Origin: Parolsenella sp958406235
Lineage (GTDB): Bacteria; Actinomycetota; Coriobacteriia; Coriobacteriales; Atopobiaceae
Direction: 5' to 3'
Assembly: GCF_039062465.1 (NCBI RefSeq)
Contig: NZ_JBCLNF010000003.1
Coordinates: 160,852-224,851, forward strand
Length of the DNA: 64,000 nucleotides
This document shows, in pieces, positions 51,548 to 61,265 of the stretch (positions within the stretch are counted from its first letter, which is position 1; each line of letters starts with the position of its first letter). A model generated the notes under the pieces. That model made no database searches. It had not been told where the DNA came from and saw only the letters and a program-made list of their open reading frames with translations. The position numbers were made by a program, and so were the translations under genes.

Positions 51548-52810
51548 TTATGCAGCCCTCTCGCCACGGGCATCCGGCAGGGTGAACAGCATGACGAGGC
51601 CCACTACGAGCAGCACGCCAATGGAAAGCACGCCCAGGCTGGCATTGCCGGTCGCAGCGGTGATAACGCTCACGAGGAAGGTGCCCATGACACTCGCGTA
51701 GCGACCGAAGATGTCGAAAAAGCCGTAGTACTCGTTGGCGCGCTCCTTGGGAACGAGCCTGCCAAAGTAGCTGCGGGAAAGCGCCTGAATGCCACCCTGG
51801 AAGAGGCCCACGAGGATGGCGAGGATCCAGAACTCGATCGCCGTCTTCAGCAGGAACGCCGCGAACAGGACGATGCCGCAGTATGCGAGCACGGCCACGA
51901 TGATCATGCGGAGCGTGCCGAACTTGCCAGCAAGCTTGCCATAAATGATGGCAGAGGGGAACGCTACGAACTGTGTCACGAGCAACGCGAGCACGAGCTG
52001 CGTCGAATCAATGCCAAGGGCGGAGCCATAACTCGTCGCCATCGAGATAACCGTGTGGACGCCATCGATATAGAAGAAGAAGGCAATCATGTAGATCAAG
52101 AGCACGCGGTCCTTGGCGATGCGACCCATGGTGTCGGCCAGGCCAGAGAACGTGGAGGCGACGATCTTGCCAAGGGTGTCTCCCTCACCGCGCTCCTTGC
52201 CGTACTTCTGCTTGTAAGTGCGGATGAGCGGCAGCGTGAACGCGAGCCACCAAATACCCGTAATCACGAAGGAGAGGCGCGTGCAGAGCATCATCTCGAG
52301 GCCCAACGCCGGGCCACCGAAGATCAGGGCGAGGCAGATGATGAAGGGGATGGTCGAGCCAACATAGCCCCAGGCATAGCCCGCACTCGAGACCGTGTCC
52401 ATGCGCTCGTCCGTCGTGACGTCGGTGAGCATGGCGTCATAGAAGGTCATCGACGAGTTAAGGCCCACCGTGCAGAGCACGTAGAGCACGAGGAACGGCA
52501 GGGCGGCCATCGGAATAGCCTGGGCGAAGCACAGGACGAGACCCGTGAGGAAGAACCCAAGGAAGAACTTAATCTTGTTGCCCGCATAATCCGCGAGCGA
52601 ACCCAGAATGGGCATGAGCAGCGCCACCACGAGGGAGGCGATCGTTTGGGCATTAGCCCATGCGGTCACGAGCTCTGCCGAAGAGGCGCCCGTGTTGATG
52701 GCGTTGAAGTAGATCGGCACGATAGAGGTGTTGAGCAGTACGAGCGCCGAGTTTCCAACGTCATACATGACCCAATTGCGCTCGAGCTTCGTGAACTTCG
52801 TCTTGGCCAT
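51548..52810 (-). CDS. Major facilitator superfamily transporter, UMF1 (Atg22-like) family
   Basis: A 420-aa protein with about 12 membrane segments. UMF1 features: WVMYDVGNSA near the N-terminus (13-22), and QGGIQALSRSYFGRLVPKE followed by EYYGFFDIFGR in the C-terminal half. The substrate is unknown; relatives export amino acids. An ACAGGAGAG ribosome binding site precedes ATG 52810. A TTGACA-like -35 is present in the divergent gap (about 52960-52970). Confidence 0.88.
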   Translation of the reverse strand: MAKTKFTKLERNWVMYDVGNSALVLLNTSIVPIYFNAINTGASSAELVTAWANAQTIASLVVALLMPILGSLADYAGNKIKFFLGFFLTGLVLCFAQAIPMAALPFLVLYVLCTVGLNSSMTFYDAMLTDVTTDERMDTVSSAGYAWGYVGSTIPFIICLALIFGGPALGLEMMLCTRLSFVITGIWWLAFTLPLIRTYKQKYGKERGEGDTLGKIVASTFSGLADTMGRIAKDRVLLIYMIAFFFYIDGVHTVISMATSYGSALGIDSTQLVLALLVTQFVAFPSAIIYGKLAGKFGTLRMIIVAVLAYCGIVLFAAFLLKTAIEFWILAILVGLFQGGIQALSRSYFGRLVPKERANEYYGFFDIFGRYASVMGTFLVSVITAATGNASLGVLSIGVLLVVGLVMLFTLPDARGERAA

Positions 52811-53082
52811 TTAGGCTCTCCTGTCTGCATCATCGAGGCGCGGGCTCGGGCGCGCGCCATGTGCGTCCCATGCATGATACCCGGACTTGGCGACGCCTTA
52901 TGTAATGCAACGGTAAGCGGCCCCTTTATAGGAGCGGCGATGCCATAAGTGTCCGCAATGCATGTCAAAATCCAATAGACGGATAGCCAAACACGAATAT
53001 GACGGATACCCGCCGCCCCATGGATAGCACTCCCCCGGCAGGGGCATAATGGACGCAGCAAATCGACCGAGGAAGGACTCTC
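52811..53082. other. Divergent intergenic region, UMF1 transporter / phospholipase-like gene
   Basis: Holds promoters for both flanking genes. A CATAAT -10-like box is at about 53046-53051 for the rightward gene, and a TTGACA lies on the minus strand near 52965. No gene, RNA or repeat recognised. Confidence 0.4.
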
Positions 53083-54039
53083 ATGCCTGCTCTCATCACT
53101 CATCATCTGTTCGGCGAGAGCTCAGCCGCGCTCCTCCCGGAAAACGTCATTACCGGCGAGGAGGAACTTCTCGCGTTCCTGCTCGGCAACCAAGGCCCGG
53201 ACCCCTTCTTCTTCCACGTGCTCGGCGCGCCCTCAGCGACCAGCGCCTCTCACCAGCTCGCCCATCGCATGCATGACGAGCACATGACGGCAGCGTTCAC
53301 GGCGCTTCGCGACGGAGTGAGCCACCTTCCCGTCCATGACGCCGGCATCGGCCGCGCCTTCGCCCTCGGCATGCTCTCCCACTACGCGCTCGATCGTTCT
53401 GCACACCCCTTCATCTACGCGCAGCAGTACGCCATCATCGCCGCGAATCCCGAGCTAGATGATGCCGCCAGCGAGGTTCATGCCGTCATCGAGGCAGACC
53501 TCGACTCTTGGATGCTCTGGACGCGCCGCCGCGCCACGGTTCACGATTGCCCACCCGCCGGTGAGCTCGCGCGCACGGATCGCATCTGCCGCGTCGCCGG
53601 CGCGCTCACGAGCCAGGTTGCCTGGGCCGCCTTCGGCATCGACCTCTCCGCGACTGAGTACGCTGCCGCTGCCGATGACATGGAGCTGTGCTATCGAGCT
53701 ATCGAGCCCAGCGGCTCGCTGAAGAGTCGCGCGCTCGGTACCCTCGAGCGCATCGCGCGTCCGCACTCGCAGCTCACCTCGCTCTCGCACCGCGTCACCA
53801 CGAGCGACGACTGTTGGGTGGCGAATCTCTCTCACCTGCCTTGGGAGAACCCCTTCGCAGGCGGCACCTCACAGGATTCCTTCCAGACGAGGTTCGACGC
53901 CGCCCTCGACGGATGGCCGGCCCTCGCCCAGGCCTTCACGCATGGCGGAGAGGAGCTTCGCCGCGCAATCAACGGGCTCAACTACTCGGGTCGCCCCCTC
54001 GGTACCGCCGAGGAGTGCCCGGAAGACCAGCGCGGCTAG
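53083..54039 (+). CDS. Zinc-dependent phospholipase C-like protein
   Basis: A 318-aa protein with the pattern of the zinc-dependent phospholipase C family: N-terminal HHLFGE, GPDPFFFHVLG (about 38-48), HRMHDEHM and GMLSHYALDRSAHPFIY (about 95-111), giving His/Asp metal ligands. No signal peptide is seen, so it is probably cytoplasmic, and the substrate may not be phospholipid. The ribosome binding site GAGGAAGG precedes ATG. Confidence 0.8.
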   Translation: MPALITHHLFGESSAALLPENVITGEEELLAFLLGNQGPDPFFFHVLGAPSATSASHQLAHRMHDEHMTAAFTALRDGVSHLPVHDAGIGRAFALGMLSHYALDRSAHPFIYAQQYAIIAANPELDDAASEVHAVIEADLDSWMLWTRRRATVHDCPPAGELARTDRICRVAGALTSQVAWAAFGIDLSATEYAAAADDMELCYRAIEPSGSLKSRALGTLERIARPHSQLTSLSHRVTTSDDCWVANLSHLPWENPFAGGTSQDSFQTRFDAALDGWPALAQAFTHGGEELRRAINGLNYSGRPLGTAEECPEDQRG

Positions 54040-54174
54040 CACCAACACGCCCGAGCCCATACCTCGCCAGCAAAATCGCGGCAAACGTCAGCGCAGTCCG
54101 CGGAGCCAAGAGCCCGGCGGCGCGGGCGCGGCCAACGCCAGCACGCCCGCCTTCAGCATAAGACAGGACTTCAC

Positions 54175-54678
54175 ATGCAGATTCGCATCGCTACCAGCGA
54201 GGATCTTGACGACCTCGTTCGCATCTACGCCGCCGCTCGTCGCTACATGGCAGAACACGGCAATCCCCATCAGTGGGGCGATGGCCGCCCCTCTCCCGAG
54301 GAAATTGCGAGCAGCGTCGAGGAAGGCGCATGCCGCGTTGGCGTCGACGAGGATGACCGCGCGCATTTCTCGTTTACCATCTATAGCGAGGAAGACCCAA
54401 CCTACCAGCAGATCTATGATGGCGCCTGGCTCAACGACGAGCCCTACGTGACCATCCATCGCGTCGCGAGTGACGGCACCATGAGAGGCGTGTTCTCCTC
54501 CGTCTTGGCTCGCGCAAAGGACGAGGCTAGCAAGCTGGGCATCCGCAACCTGCGTATCGACACGCACAATGACAACCTGACCATGCAGCACATCGTCGCC
54601 AAGGCGGGATTCTCGTACTGCGGCATCATCCACCTCGAGGATGGCGACCCGCGCCTGGCCTACCAGCTGGTGTTGTAG
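54175..54678 (+). CDS. GNAT-family N-acetyltransferase
   Basis: A 167-aa acetyltransferase. It opens IRIATSEDLDDLVRIYAAAR, has the acetyl-CoA-binding segment GTMRGVFSSVLARAKDEA (a loosened RxxGxG/A motif, about 101-118) and a C-terminal NLRIDTHNDNLTMQHIVAKA. The substrate is unknown. It is co-directional with the preceding gene, 135 nt downstream across GC-rich decayed repeats. Confidence 0.85.
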   Translation: MQIRIATSEDLDDLVRIYAAARRYMAEHGNPHQWGDGRPSPEEIASSVEEGACRVGVDEDDRAHFSFTIYSEEDPTYQQIYDGAWLNDEPYVTIHRVASDGTMRGVFSSVLARAKDEASKLGIRNLRIDTHNDNLTMQHIVAKAGFSYCGIIHLEDGDPRLAYQLVL

Positions 54679-54698
54679 GCACGCCAGCAAATCACATC

Positions 54699-55568
54699 TC
54701 AGCGAGAGGCGTACGCCGAATTGGCCACGCGCACTGCCTCCGGATGCGCAGCCCTAAGACGCGCAAACGCATCCTCCACGTCGCGCGGAATATCAACGTG
54801 CGCGATCCAACCAGCCCCTTTGGGTCCATAACCCGAGGCATCGTCTCGCAGACGTGGCACCTCTCCCATAAGCAGCGTTCGATATCGCTCTATGCCCCAC
54901 ATACCCAGCGGCTCATCCTCGTAAGAGAGGCTGCCTGAATCAGCAACGACTCTCGCCGCATAGGTCGCGTATGCCAAAACAGCAGCGTCAGGCCTATGGA
55001 AGCGCAGGCCCGCAACCATGCGCCTCATCATCGTCGCGTCCTGCATGAGAAGGAAGCTCTCCGCGGTAATGCCCTTCGACTCGAGCAGCTCGAGGAGATA
55101 CGTGATGTTATTTCCGGAGTTAGTCGACCGCGTCTCAAGAAGGTCGGCGGACATACCGTGATATTCGCGGAGATAGGCGTCGAAAATCTCCGCCTCCGCG
55201 GCGCCGGAAGCGACATCGATGCGTGGCCATACCGCCCGCGCCCGTTCGCGTAGCGTCTCCGTCGTGTGGCCCACGCCGCCAACGATGACGTAGGTACGGG
55301 CGATGCCCGCTTTCATGACATCAGCAAGAACCTCGCCACCCGCTAGGATCGATCCCCCAAAGAGGACCGCCACGTCAACCTGGGTACTCGCCGCGGCGAC
55401 GCCGTCCCGGCTCAGCAGCGGAAGGTCTCGTTGCCCGAGAAATCTCGCGAGCACATTGAGGTCGCGAGCCTCCTGACGCAACGAGAGTGAGGCCGCGCAC
55501 TCGCCACGAGCCTCTTCTTCGCGCGCCGTGCCCGGGCACACGTGTTCCAATCGCCCTTCCTTGCCCAT
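54699..55568 (-). CDS. YdcF/SanA-like DUF218 family protein
   Basis: A 289-aa protein. DUF218 hallmarks: VAVLFGGSILAGGE (about 66-79), a Glu in EAEIFDAYL, TRSTNSGNNITYLLELL (about 146-162) and LLMQDATMMRRM. No N-terminal membrane anchor is seen, unlike SanA or ElyC, so it is closer to soluble YdcF, which binds S-adenosylmethionine. Function unknown. It lies 15 nt after the small upstream gene. Confidence 0.82.
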   Translation of the reverse strand: MGKEGRLEHVCPGTAREEEARGECAASLSLRQEARDLNVLARFLGQRDLPLLSRDGVAAASTQVDVAVLFGGSILAGGEVLADVMKAGIARTYVIVGGVGHTTETLRERARAVWPRIDVASGAAEAEIFDAYLREYHGMSADLLETRSTNSGNNITYLLELLESKGITAESFLLMQDATMMRRMVAGLRFHRPDAAVLAYATYAARVVADSGSLSYEDEPLGMWGIERYRTLLMGEVPRLRDDASGYGPKGAGWIAHVDIPRDVEDAFARLRAAHPEAVRVANSAYASR

Positions 55569-55583
55569 CGCAAGCCCCGCGCC

Positions 55584-56003
55584 CTAGTGCATGCGCTCGA
55601 GTTGAGAGCGAACGGCATAAACCTGACGCATCGCATCCGCAACCTGCTGCTTCGCGCGGTCAATCTTGTTCTGTGCGATCCAGTCAGCAAGCACGCCGTC
55701 GAAGAAGATATCCGCGAACTGAAGGCCGCTACCTAGCTCGACATTGAGCCCAGTGGCCTCATCCACATCGTCAAGCTCCTTCACGAAGATGCGAAGCGCG
55801 CGCTTTGCCTCATCAATCTCGTCTTGAGCATCAGAGATCTTGCGATGCTTGAGTAGGGTTGTGATGAGCCCTCCGCCAAGCATATCCACGATGCCCCAGC
55901 GTCCAGCGTCATCGAGCATATCTGCGGCATTTCCAAGATGCTTGAGCGCGGCATCCGCGGCGGCAATCGCCTCTCGAATCTCCGTAGCCCTGTCCTTCGT
56001 CAT
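55584..56003 (-). CDS. Hypothetical coiled-coil protein, 139 aa
   Basis: I do not recognise this protein. It is helical and charged with Ala/Asp/Glu-rich heptads (about 5-40 and 60-90, 115-139) around a Gly-rich turn (DMLGGGLITTLLKHR, about 40-54). No signal peptide or membrane span. GGAGG precedes ATG 56003. It is first in an operon with the YdcF-like gene. Confidence 0.7.
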   Translation of the reverse strand: MTKDRATEIREAIAAADAALKHLGNAADMLDDAGRWGIVDMLGGGLITTLLKHRKISDAQDEIDEAKRALRIFVKELDDVDEATGLNVELGSGLQFADIFFDGVLADWIAQNKIDRAKQQVADAMRQVYAVRSQLERMH

Positions 56004-56153
56004 CGGACCTCCACACGCTAGATGCCAGCGATTTGCGAATAGCCTACCATTCAAGGCCGTCAAAAGACGACGCGACCCTTACGGCCCCAGGAGTTCGCGC
56101 GACGTCGAAGCGCGCAATCCACCGCACCCGCATTTGTTCACGAGAGGAGAGAC

Positions 56154-57179
56154 ATGCGAGCAATCACCCTGCTACTGGCACTCGTAACGCTTGGCGGCAT
56201 CGCATGTCGCATGCTACCCGACTCACTCGCGGCGCTCCCCTTCGTCGCGAATGTCGTCTCGCTCACGCCATGGTTCGCGGGATCAGCCGCCGTCGCGCTC
56301 GCATTCTCCTTCGTCCCAGCATGGCGTCACCATCATGAGGCACGGCTCTTCGTGCGCATCATAGCCGCATGCGCGATCGCCCTCGAGGTTGCCTGGCAGG
56401 CGCCCTTCTTCATTCCCAGCCAGCGTGTCACCTCGGCGCTCGCCGCGGAGGATAGCCAGACAACGACCCTCCGCGTCATGACCTGCAACGTCTACAAGGG
56501 AAACGCCAGCGCCGAGCGCATCGTCGAGCTGGTGCGCGAAAACAACATCCAGGTCCTCGCTCTGCAGGAGACCACGGTCGACTTCGTGAACGAGCTTAAG
56601 GCGGCGGGAATCGACGAGCTCCTCCCCTATTCCGAGCGCTCGAGCTCGGACGGCGTCTACGGCAACGGCGTGTGGAGCGCGCTTCCCCTCTCGGACGCCG
56701 CGAGCGACGACATCGGCTCGTCCGCATCCGCCATGCCCGCGGGCACCATCGAGGTCACGCGCCCAGACGGCACGACCGCCCGCCTGCGCCTCGTCTCCGT
56801 CCACACGTGTTCGCCCGCCCTGGGCTACTGGGCCCTGTGGGAGAAAAGCATTACCGAGATTGGCGTGACGCGCGAGCGCCTAGCGGAGGACGATAGCCTT
56901 GATTACGTCCTTCTTGGCGATTTCAACGCCACATATGACCACGCACCCTTCCGCGAGATGCTTGGTGAGGGCACGGCGGCTGATTCGCCCAGGCTCCACG
57001 ACGCCGCTCGCGAGTGCGGAGCCGGCATCACGAGCACCTGGCCCGCTAACCTGGAGATCCCCGCATTCTGTAGCATCGACCACGTCGTCACGAGCGATCG
57101 GGTGATCGCCACGGAGATCTCCACGGCAGAGGTGCCGGGCTCGGACCACCTTGCCCTCATCGCCACGCTCGAGCTGTAG
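56154..57179 (+). CDS. Membrane-anchored endonuclease/exonuclease/phosphatase family protein
   Basis: A 341-aa protein with three N-terminal membrane segments (about 1-90), then an EEP domain on the outer face. Motifs: MTCNVYKGNASAERIV (Asn), LALQETTVDF (catalytic metal Glu), LLGDFNATYDHAPF, and C-terminal IDHVVTS and GSDHLALIATLEL (Asp-His pairs). The topology resembles VanG/teicoplanin-associated or YafD-type proteins. The substrate is unknown. GAGAGGAG precedes ATG. Confidence 0.87.
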   Translation: MRAITLLLALVTLGGIACRMLPDSLAALPFVANVVSLTPWFAGSAAVALAFSFVPAWRHHHEARLFVRIIAACAIALEVAWQAPFFIPSQRVTSALAAEDSQTTTLRVMTCNVYKGNASAERIVELVRENNIQVLALQETTVDFVNELKAAGIDELLPYSERSSSDGVYGNGVWSALPLSDAASDDIGSSASAMPAGTIEVTRPDGTTARLRLVSVHTCSPALGYWALWEKSITEIGVTRERLAEDDSLDYVLLGDFNATYDHAPFREMLGEGTAADSPRLHDAARECGAGITSTWPANLEIPAFCSIDHVVTSDRVIATEISTAEVPGSDHLALIATLEL

Positions 57180-57316
57180 GCGCAAAGGCGGTTCGCTCCG
57201 TCATGCGCGAACCACGCACCACCCTGCCCACCGCACTCGGGGCATGCCCGCTCGCCGCGCCGCCGCCCCGGCCGGAGGCCATGCTCGAGCCACGCCGCCG
57301 CGCGCGGGCCTGCCAT

Positions 57317-60300
57317 CTACTCGCTGCGCAGGGCCTCGACCGGATCACGCTTCGCGGCTGAGAAGGACGGAATGAGTCCGGCGACCACCGTGAGCAGCAC
57401 CGATATGCAAATCAGCGCAACGGCAGCACCCGCGGGCAGGCTCATGATGTTCGCGACATTGTGCTCGCGCAGCACCCAGGCGTTCACCGGAACCGACACG
57501 ATAAGCACCACCGCAATCGCAAACACGCCCGCGATGAGGCCCTCGATGAAGGTCTCCGCGTTGAAGACGTTCGCGACATTGCCCTTGGAAGCGCCCATCG
57601 CGCGCAGGATGCCTATCTCCTTCTTGCGTTCGAGCACGCTGATGTAGGTGATGATGCCGATCATGATCGAACTCACCACCAGTGAAATGCTCACGAACGC
57701 GATGAGCACGAGGCTGATCATGTTCACGATGTCCGTGACGCTGCCCATGATGACGCCCATGTAGTCCGTGTAGGAGATCACGCGGTCCTCATCGCCGGCC
57801 GCCTTGGCGGTTTCGTTGTATGCATCAATGCTCGCGACCACGCGGCTCTTGGCCTCGAAATCAACGGGATAGATCTTCACCATCTGCGGGTTGCTCTCGT
57901 CAGCATAGCCAAGCGCGGAGAGGTTGTTGTCATACGTAAGGCGTCCGGCATTTGCATAGCTCGTCATGAGCGAGGTGAGGTCGTCCGCCGTCATGTTGAA
58001 GTGGATGGCATTGGCGAAGGCACTCGCATCCACGTGGAAGGCGCTCTGCATGCCGCTCGCGAGTTGCGAGCCCATGCTCTGCGCAGCCTGGCCCATGACC
58101 CCCGCGAGCGAGCTTTGGAGCTGCGAGGCGATCGCGTTGCCAATCTGCTGGCTCATCTGATCCATGACCTGCTGCATCGCCTGCTTCAGGTACGGCACGA
58201 AGCTGTTCTGCATATAGTCGGTGAGCGCTTTCTGCAGCCTCCCGGCAACGCCCTCCCCCGCGATCGCCTTGATCTGGGCGAGCGTCTCCTGGGCGCCCGT
58301 ATCCTCCGCCAGATACTTCTGGAACGCCGCGACCACCTTCGACGGATCGTTCACGTCGGTTCCGAGGTCACGGAACTGGTCAGACGTCAGGAAGTTCGCA
58401 AGGAGCTGGTTCGCAAGGTCACCGAGCTGCTTAATCTGCTCCGGCGTAAGCGGGTCCTGGAAAACGCCAGAGAAATCAGGCACGGGCGCTCCGGCCATGA
58501 TCTTGTTCATATCGATGTCGAAGTCGATATCGGACAGGTCGAGCTTCACGTTCCCCAAATCCATGCCGGAGAAGTCAAATCCCTGCAGGTTGAGCGCACT
58601 CTCATCGATGGAGAACGCGCGTTTGAGCTCCGCCTCGTCGACGGAGAACATGCTGGAGAGGTCGAAGCCGCGCTTGCTCTCCTCCTGGAGGGTGTCGAAG
58701 GTCTTGCCCGTGAAGACGTCGACCTCGGGGCTCGCGAGCTGCTGCTTCACGATGTCGGAGTTCGCGGCGCGGGCCATGAGCTCCTCCGTGAGACCATGCG
58801 TGTAGGCGACGCCCGGGGAAAGCGCCCTCGAGCTCGAGCTGCCATTGGGCCTCACCACGCCAACGATCTTGAGGTCGAGGCCGCTGGCGACCTTGTCCGC
58901 CATGAAGGCGGCGTCGTTGCTCATGTCGGTCCAGCCGCCGGTTTCGTCGTTCCTGCGATAGGCGTCTGAAGGCGAAAGCACCTTGAACTTGGTCTGGAGC
59001 GCCTCGTCATAGGTGAACTCCACGTCCGTGTCGGGCGTGGTGATGTTGCCATCCGCTGACATGGCGCTCGAGACCAGGCGGTTGAGCTCGTCTATGTCGA
59101 GCTTACCGATGCTGTAGAGCGTGTAGTCGCCCACGGTCCCACGGCTCGACAGCACAAGCACCGCCTCGTCGGGTGCGCTCGCCCAGCGGCCGGCGACGAC
59201 GTCGTACTGCGAGTCGAGGAGCTCCTGGTCGTCGATCATCTCGTTGAAGACGCTCGAGCCGTTCATCGACGACATGCCCGCCGTCGCGGCGTTCGAGGCG
59301 CCTCCGCTCGCTGCGACGGTCATGTTGTTGGGCACGAGCTTCACCGGGTCGGCCCCGTCCTGTTCGCGGTAGATGATGGGTGTGCTGCCGTAGTCATACT
59401 GGATGGCGTTAACGTCGTCCGCGATGCCGTCGCCGCCAGCATCGAGCCACTGCTTGAAGGAAGCGAGGTCGTTCGACTTGACACTCGCGAACATCTCCTT
59501 GAGCGCCGTGACCACGGGAATCTTGTCGGAGCCGCTCGGGTTCTCCGGCGCCTCACTCTGGGCCGTATCGTCACTCGCCGTGCCGGCCTCGTCCATCATG
59601 CCCGTGAGGTCGTAGTCCTGGCGAGAGATGGAGAGCGGATAGCTGGAGAGCGTGTCTTGCTCGACACGGGCGATGTACTCGTTCACGCCGTTGGAAAGCG
59701 CCAGGATCGCAGCGATGCCGATGATGCCAATCGAGCCGGCAAAGGCCGTCATGGCCGTGCGGCCCTTCTTCGTCATGAGGTTGTTGGCGGAGAGCGCGAG
59801 CGCCGTCAGGAAGCTCATCGAGGAGCGGTGCTTTGGCTGCCCCGCGCCCTTCTCGGCGGCGCGGCGCTCCGCGAGCTCGGCGTCGGCGATGGGACGCGAG
59901 TCATCCACAATGCGGCCGTCCTTGATGCGGACGATGCGCGTGGCGTAGTCCTCCGCGAGCTGTGGGTTGTGGGTGACCATGATAACGAGGCGATCCTGCG
60001 CCACCTCGGCGAGGATGTTCATGACCTGGATGCCGGTCTCCGTGTCGAGGGCGCCGGTGGGCTCGTCCGCGAGCACAATCTCAGGGTCGTTCACGAGGGC
60101 GCGGGCGATGGCGACGCGCTGCATCTGGCCGCCGGAGAGCTGCGCCGGGCGCTTGTTGACGTGGTCGCCCAGGCCTACGCGCTCGAGCGCGGCACGGGCA
60201 CGCTCGCGACGCTCCTCGCGGCCAACGCCCGCCAACGTGAGCGCGAGCTCGACATTCTGGAGAATCGTCTGGTGCGGGATAAGGTTGTAGCTCTGGAACA

Positions 60301-60562
60301 CGAAGCCGATGCGATGGTTGCGATAGGTGTCCCAGTCGGCGTCTGAGTAGTCTTTGGTCGAGACGCCGTTCACGATGATGTCGCCGGAATCAGCATGATC
60401 AAAGCCGCCGAGGATATTGAGGAAGGTCGTCTTGCCGGAGCCCGAGGGGCCCAGCACCGCCACGAACTCGCTTTCACGGAAGGTGATGGACACGCCATCA
60501 AGGGCACGCTGGACGAAGTCTCCGGTCTTGTAGGACTTGGTAATACCCTGGATCTCGATCAT
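57317..60562 (-). CDS. Fused ABC transporter ATPase/FtsX-like permease with very long extracellular domain
   Basis: A 1081-aa protein. Residues 1-225 are a LolD/MacB-type ATPase: GPSGSGKTT (38-46), LSGGQMQR and LADEPTGALD. A first membrane segment lies at about 270-290, followed by a soluble extracellular region of about 540 residues containing long amphipathic helices (Met/Gln/Ala-rich). The C-terminal FtsX permease has three membrane segments. MacB-like exporters move peptides or lipoproteins, or signal through the membrane. No partner adaptor is adjacent. The start MIEIQG at 60562 has only a weak ribosome binding site. Confidence 0.88.
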   Translation of the reverse strand: MIEIQGITKSYKTGDFVQRALDGVSITFRESEFVAVLGPSGSGKTTFLNILGGFDHADSGDIIVNGVSTKDYSDADWDTYRNHRIGFVFQSYNLIPHQTILQNVELALTLAGVGREERRERARAALERVGLGDHVNKRPAQLSGGQMQRVAIARALVNDPEIVLADEPTGALDTETGIQVMNILAEVAQDRLVIMVTHNPQLAEDYATRIVRIKDGRIVDDSRPIADAELAERRAAEKGAGQPKHRSSMSFLTALALSANNLMTKKGRTAMTAFAGSIGIIGIAAILALSNGVNEYIARVEQDTLSSYPLSISRQDYDLTGMMDEAGTASDDTAQSEAPENPSGSDKIPVVTALKEMFASVKSNDLASFKQWLDAGGDGIADDVNAIQYDYGSTPIIYREQDGADPVKLVPNNMTVAASGGASNAATAGMSSMNGSSVFNEMIDDQELLDSQYDVVAGRWASAPDEAVLVLSSRGTVGDYTLYSIGKLDIDELNRLVSSAMSADGNITTPDTDVEFTYDEALQTKFKVLSPSDAYRRNDETGGWTDMSNDAAFMADKVASGLDLKIVGVVRPNGSSSSRALSPGVAYTHGLTEELMARAANSDIVKQQLASPEVDVFTGKTFDTLQEESKRGFDLSSMFSVDEAELKRAFSIDESALNLQGFDFSGMDLGNVKLDLSDIDFDIDMNKIMAGAPVPDFSGVFQDPLTPEQIKQLGDLANQLLANFLTSDQFRDLGTDVNDPSKVVAAFQKYLAEDTGAQETLAQIKAIAGEGVAGRLQKALTDYMQNSFVPYLKQAMQQVMDQMSQQIGNAIASQLQSSLAGVMGQAAQSMGSQLASGMQSAFHVDASAFANAIHFNMTADDLTSLMTSYANAGRLTYDNNLSALGYADESNPQMVKIYPVDFEAKSRVVASIDAYNETAKAAGDEDRVISYTDYMGVIMGSVTDIVNMISLVLIAFVSISLVVSSIMIGIITYISVLERKKEIGILRAMGASKGNVANVFNAETFIEGLIAGVFAIAVVLIVSVPVNAWVLREHNVANIMSLPAGAAVALICISVLLTVVAGLIPSFSAAKRDPVEALRSE

Positions 60563-60594
60563 GTGGTTCCCATCGCGGTGTTCTTTGGGGCGGA

Positions 60595-60662
60595 GCGCGG
60601 GCGGGCGTCGGGCACGCAACGGCGGGGCGCGCGGGCGGGCGTCGGACGCGCGACGCGGCAGA
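60595..60662. repeat. 34-bp tandem repeat downstream of the Pth2 gene
   Basis: Two units, 60595-60628 and 60629-60662, both starting GCGCGGGCGGGCGTCGG and drifting afterwards. It is non-coding, between the Pth2 stop and the ABC exporter start. Confidence 0.75.
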
Positions 60663-60714
60663 GTGCAAAACAGACGCGCCGTGGCAACAGGCGCGCGGAA
60701 CGGTGCCGCGCCGG

Positions 60715-61239
60715 CTACCTATACAGCGGCAGCTGGCCCGTCACGGGCGAGATCGCGCTCACGTCCATGGGCGCGAACCCGACGCAGGTCCAACGGCTAC
60801 CGGAGGCATCCGGCGTGAGCTCGGTGCGGCACGCGTCGCGGATGCAGAAGAAGTCCATGCCCTCCATGAAGCCGCGGCTCTCCGCACGACTCACGAGCGC
60901 GGCAAGTGCGCGTTCGCCATCGACTGCGAGCACGATCTTGGGCTCACCCTGGCGAACCCACTCCGTCAGCACACCCGCGTCAACGGATGTGCGCGCAAGG
61001 CTACCGCCCCACTCGAGCCCGATGGGGCCACACGTAGGGTCGCCCTCGACGTAGCGTTGGGTGCCAGCGAGCAGCGCCGCCACGCTCGCATGTGCCACCT
61101 GCGCGGCGACCTTGCCCGCGCTCATGCCCAGAGAGCGATCGACCACGACATACTGCCGGATATCCGGGCCCGTGGGTTCAGCCTCGGGCTCCGTCTCCTC
61201 GCGCGCCGACGTCGCCGTGCCCATCATCGTTGCTGACAT
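60715..61239 (-). CDS. Peptidyl-tRNA hydrolase, Pth2 family
   Basis: A 174-aa protein. After a Glu/Pro-rich head of about 25 residues comes the Pth2 fold: RQYVVVDRSLGMSAGKVAAQ (about 29-48) then VAHASVAALL, WVRQGEPKIVLAV, and FCIRDACRTELTPDASGSR with the TE.P....T-type active region. Pth2 is the archaeal/eukaryal type; most bacteria rely on unrelated Pth1, so it may be an auxiliary enzyme here. The start at 61239 (MSATMM) follows GAGG. Confidence 0.85.
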   Translation of the reverse strand: MSATMMGTATSAREETEPEAEPTGPDIRQYVVVDRSLGMSAGKVAAQVAHASVAALLAGTQRYVEGDPTCGPIGLEWGGSLARTSVDAGVLTEWVRQGEPKIVLAVDGERALAALVSRAESRGFMEGMDFFCIRDACRTELTPDASGSRWTCVGFAPMDVSAISPVTGQLPLYR

Positions 61240-61265
61240 TGCGTACCTCAAACCCCTCGTATCGA

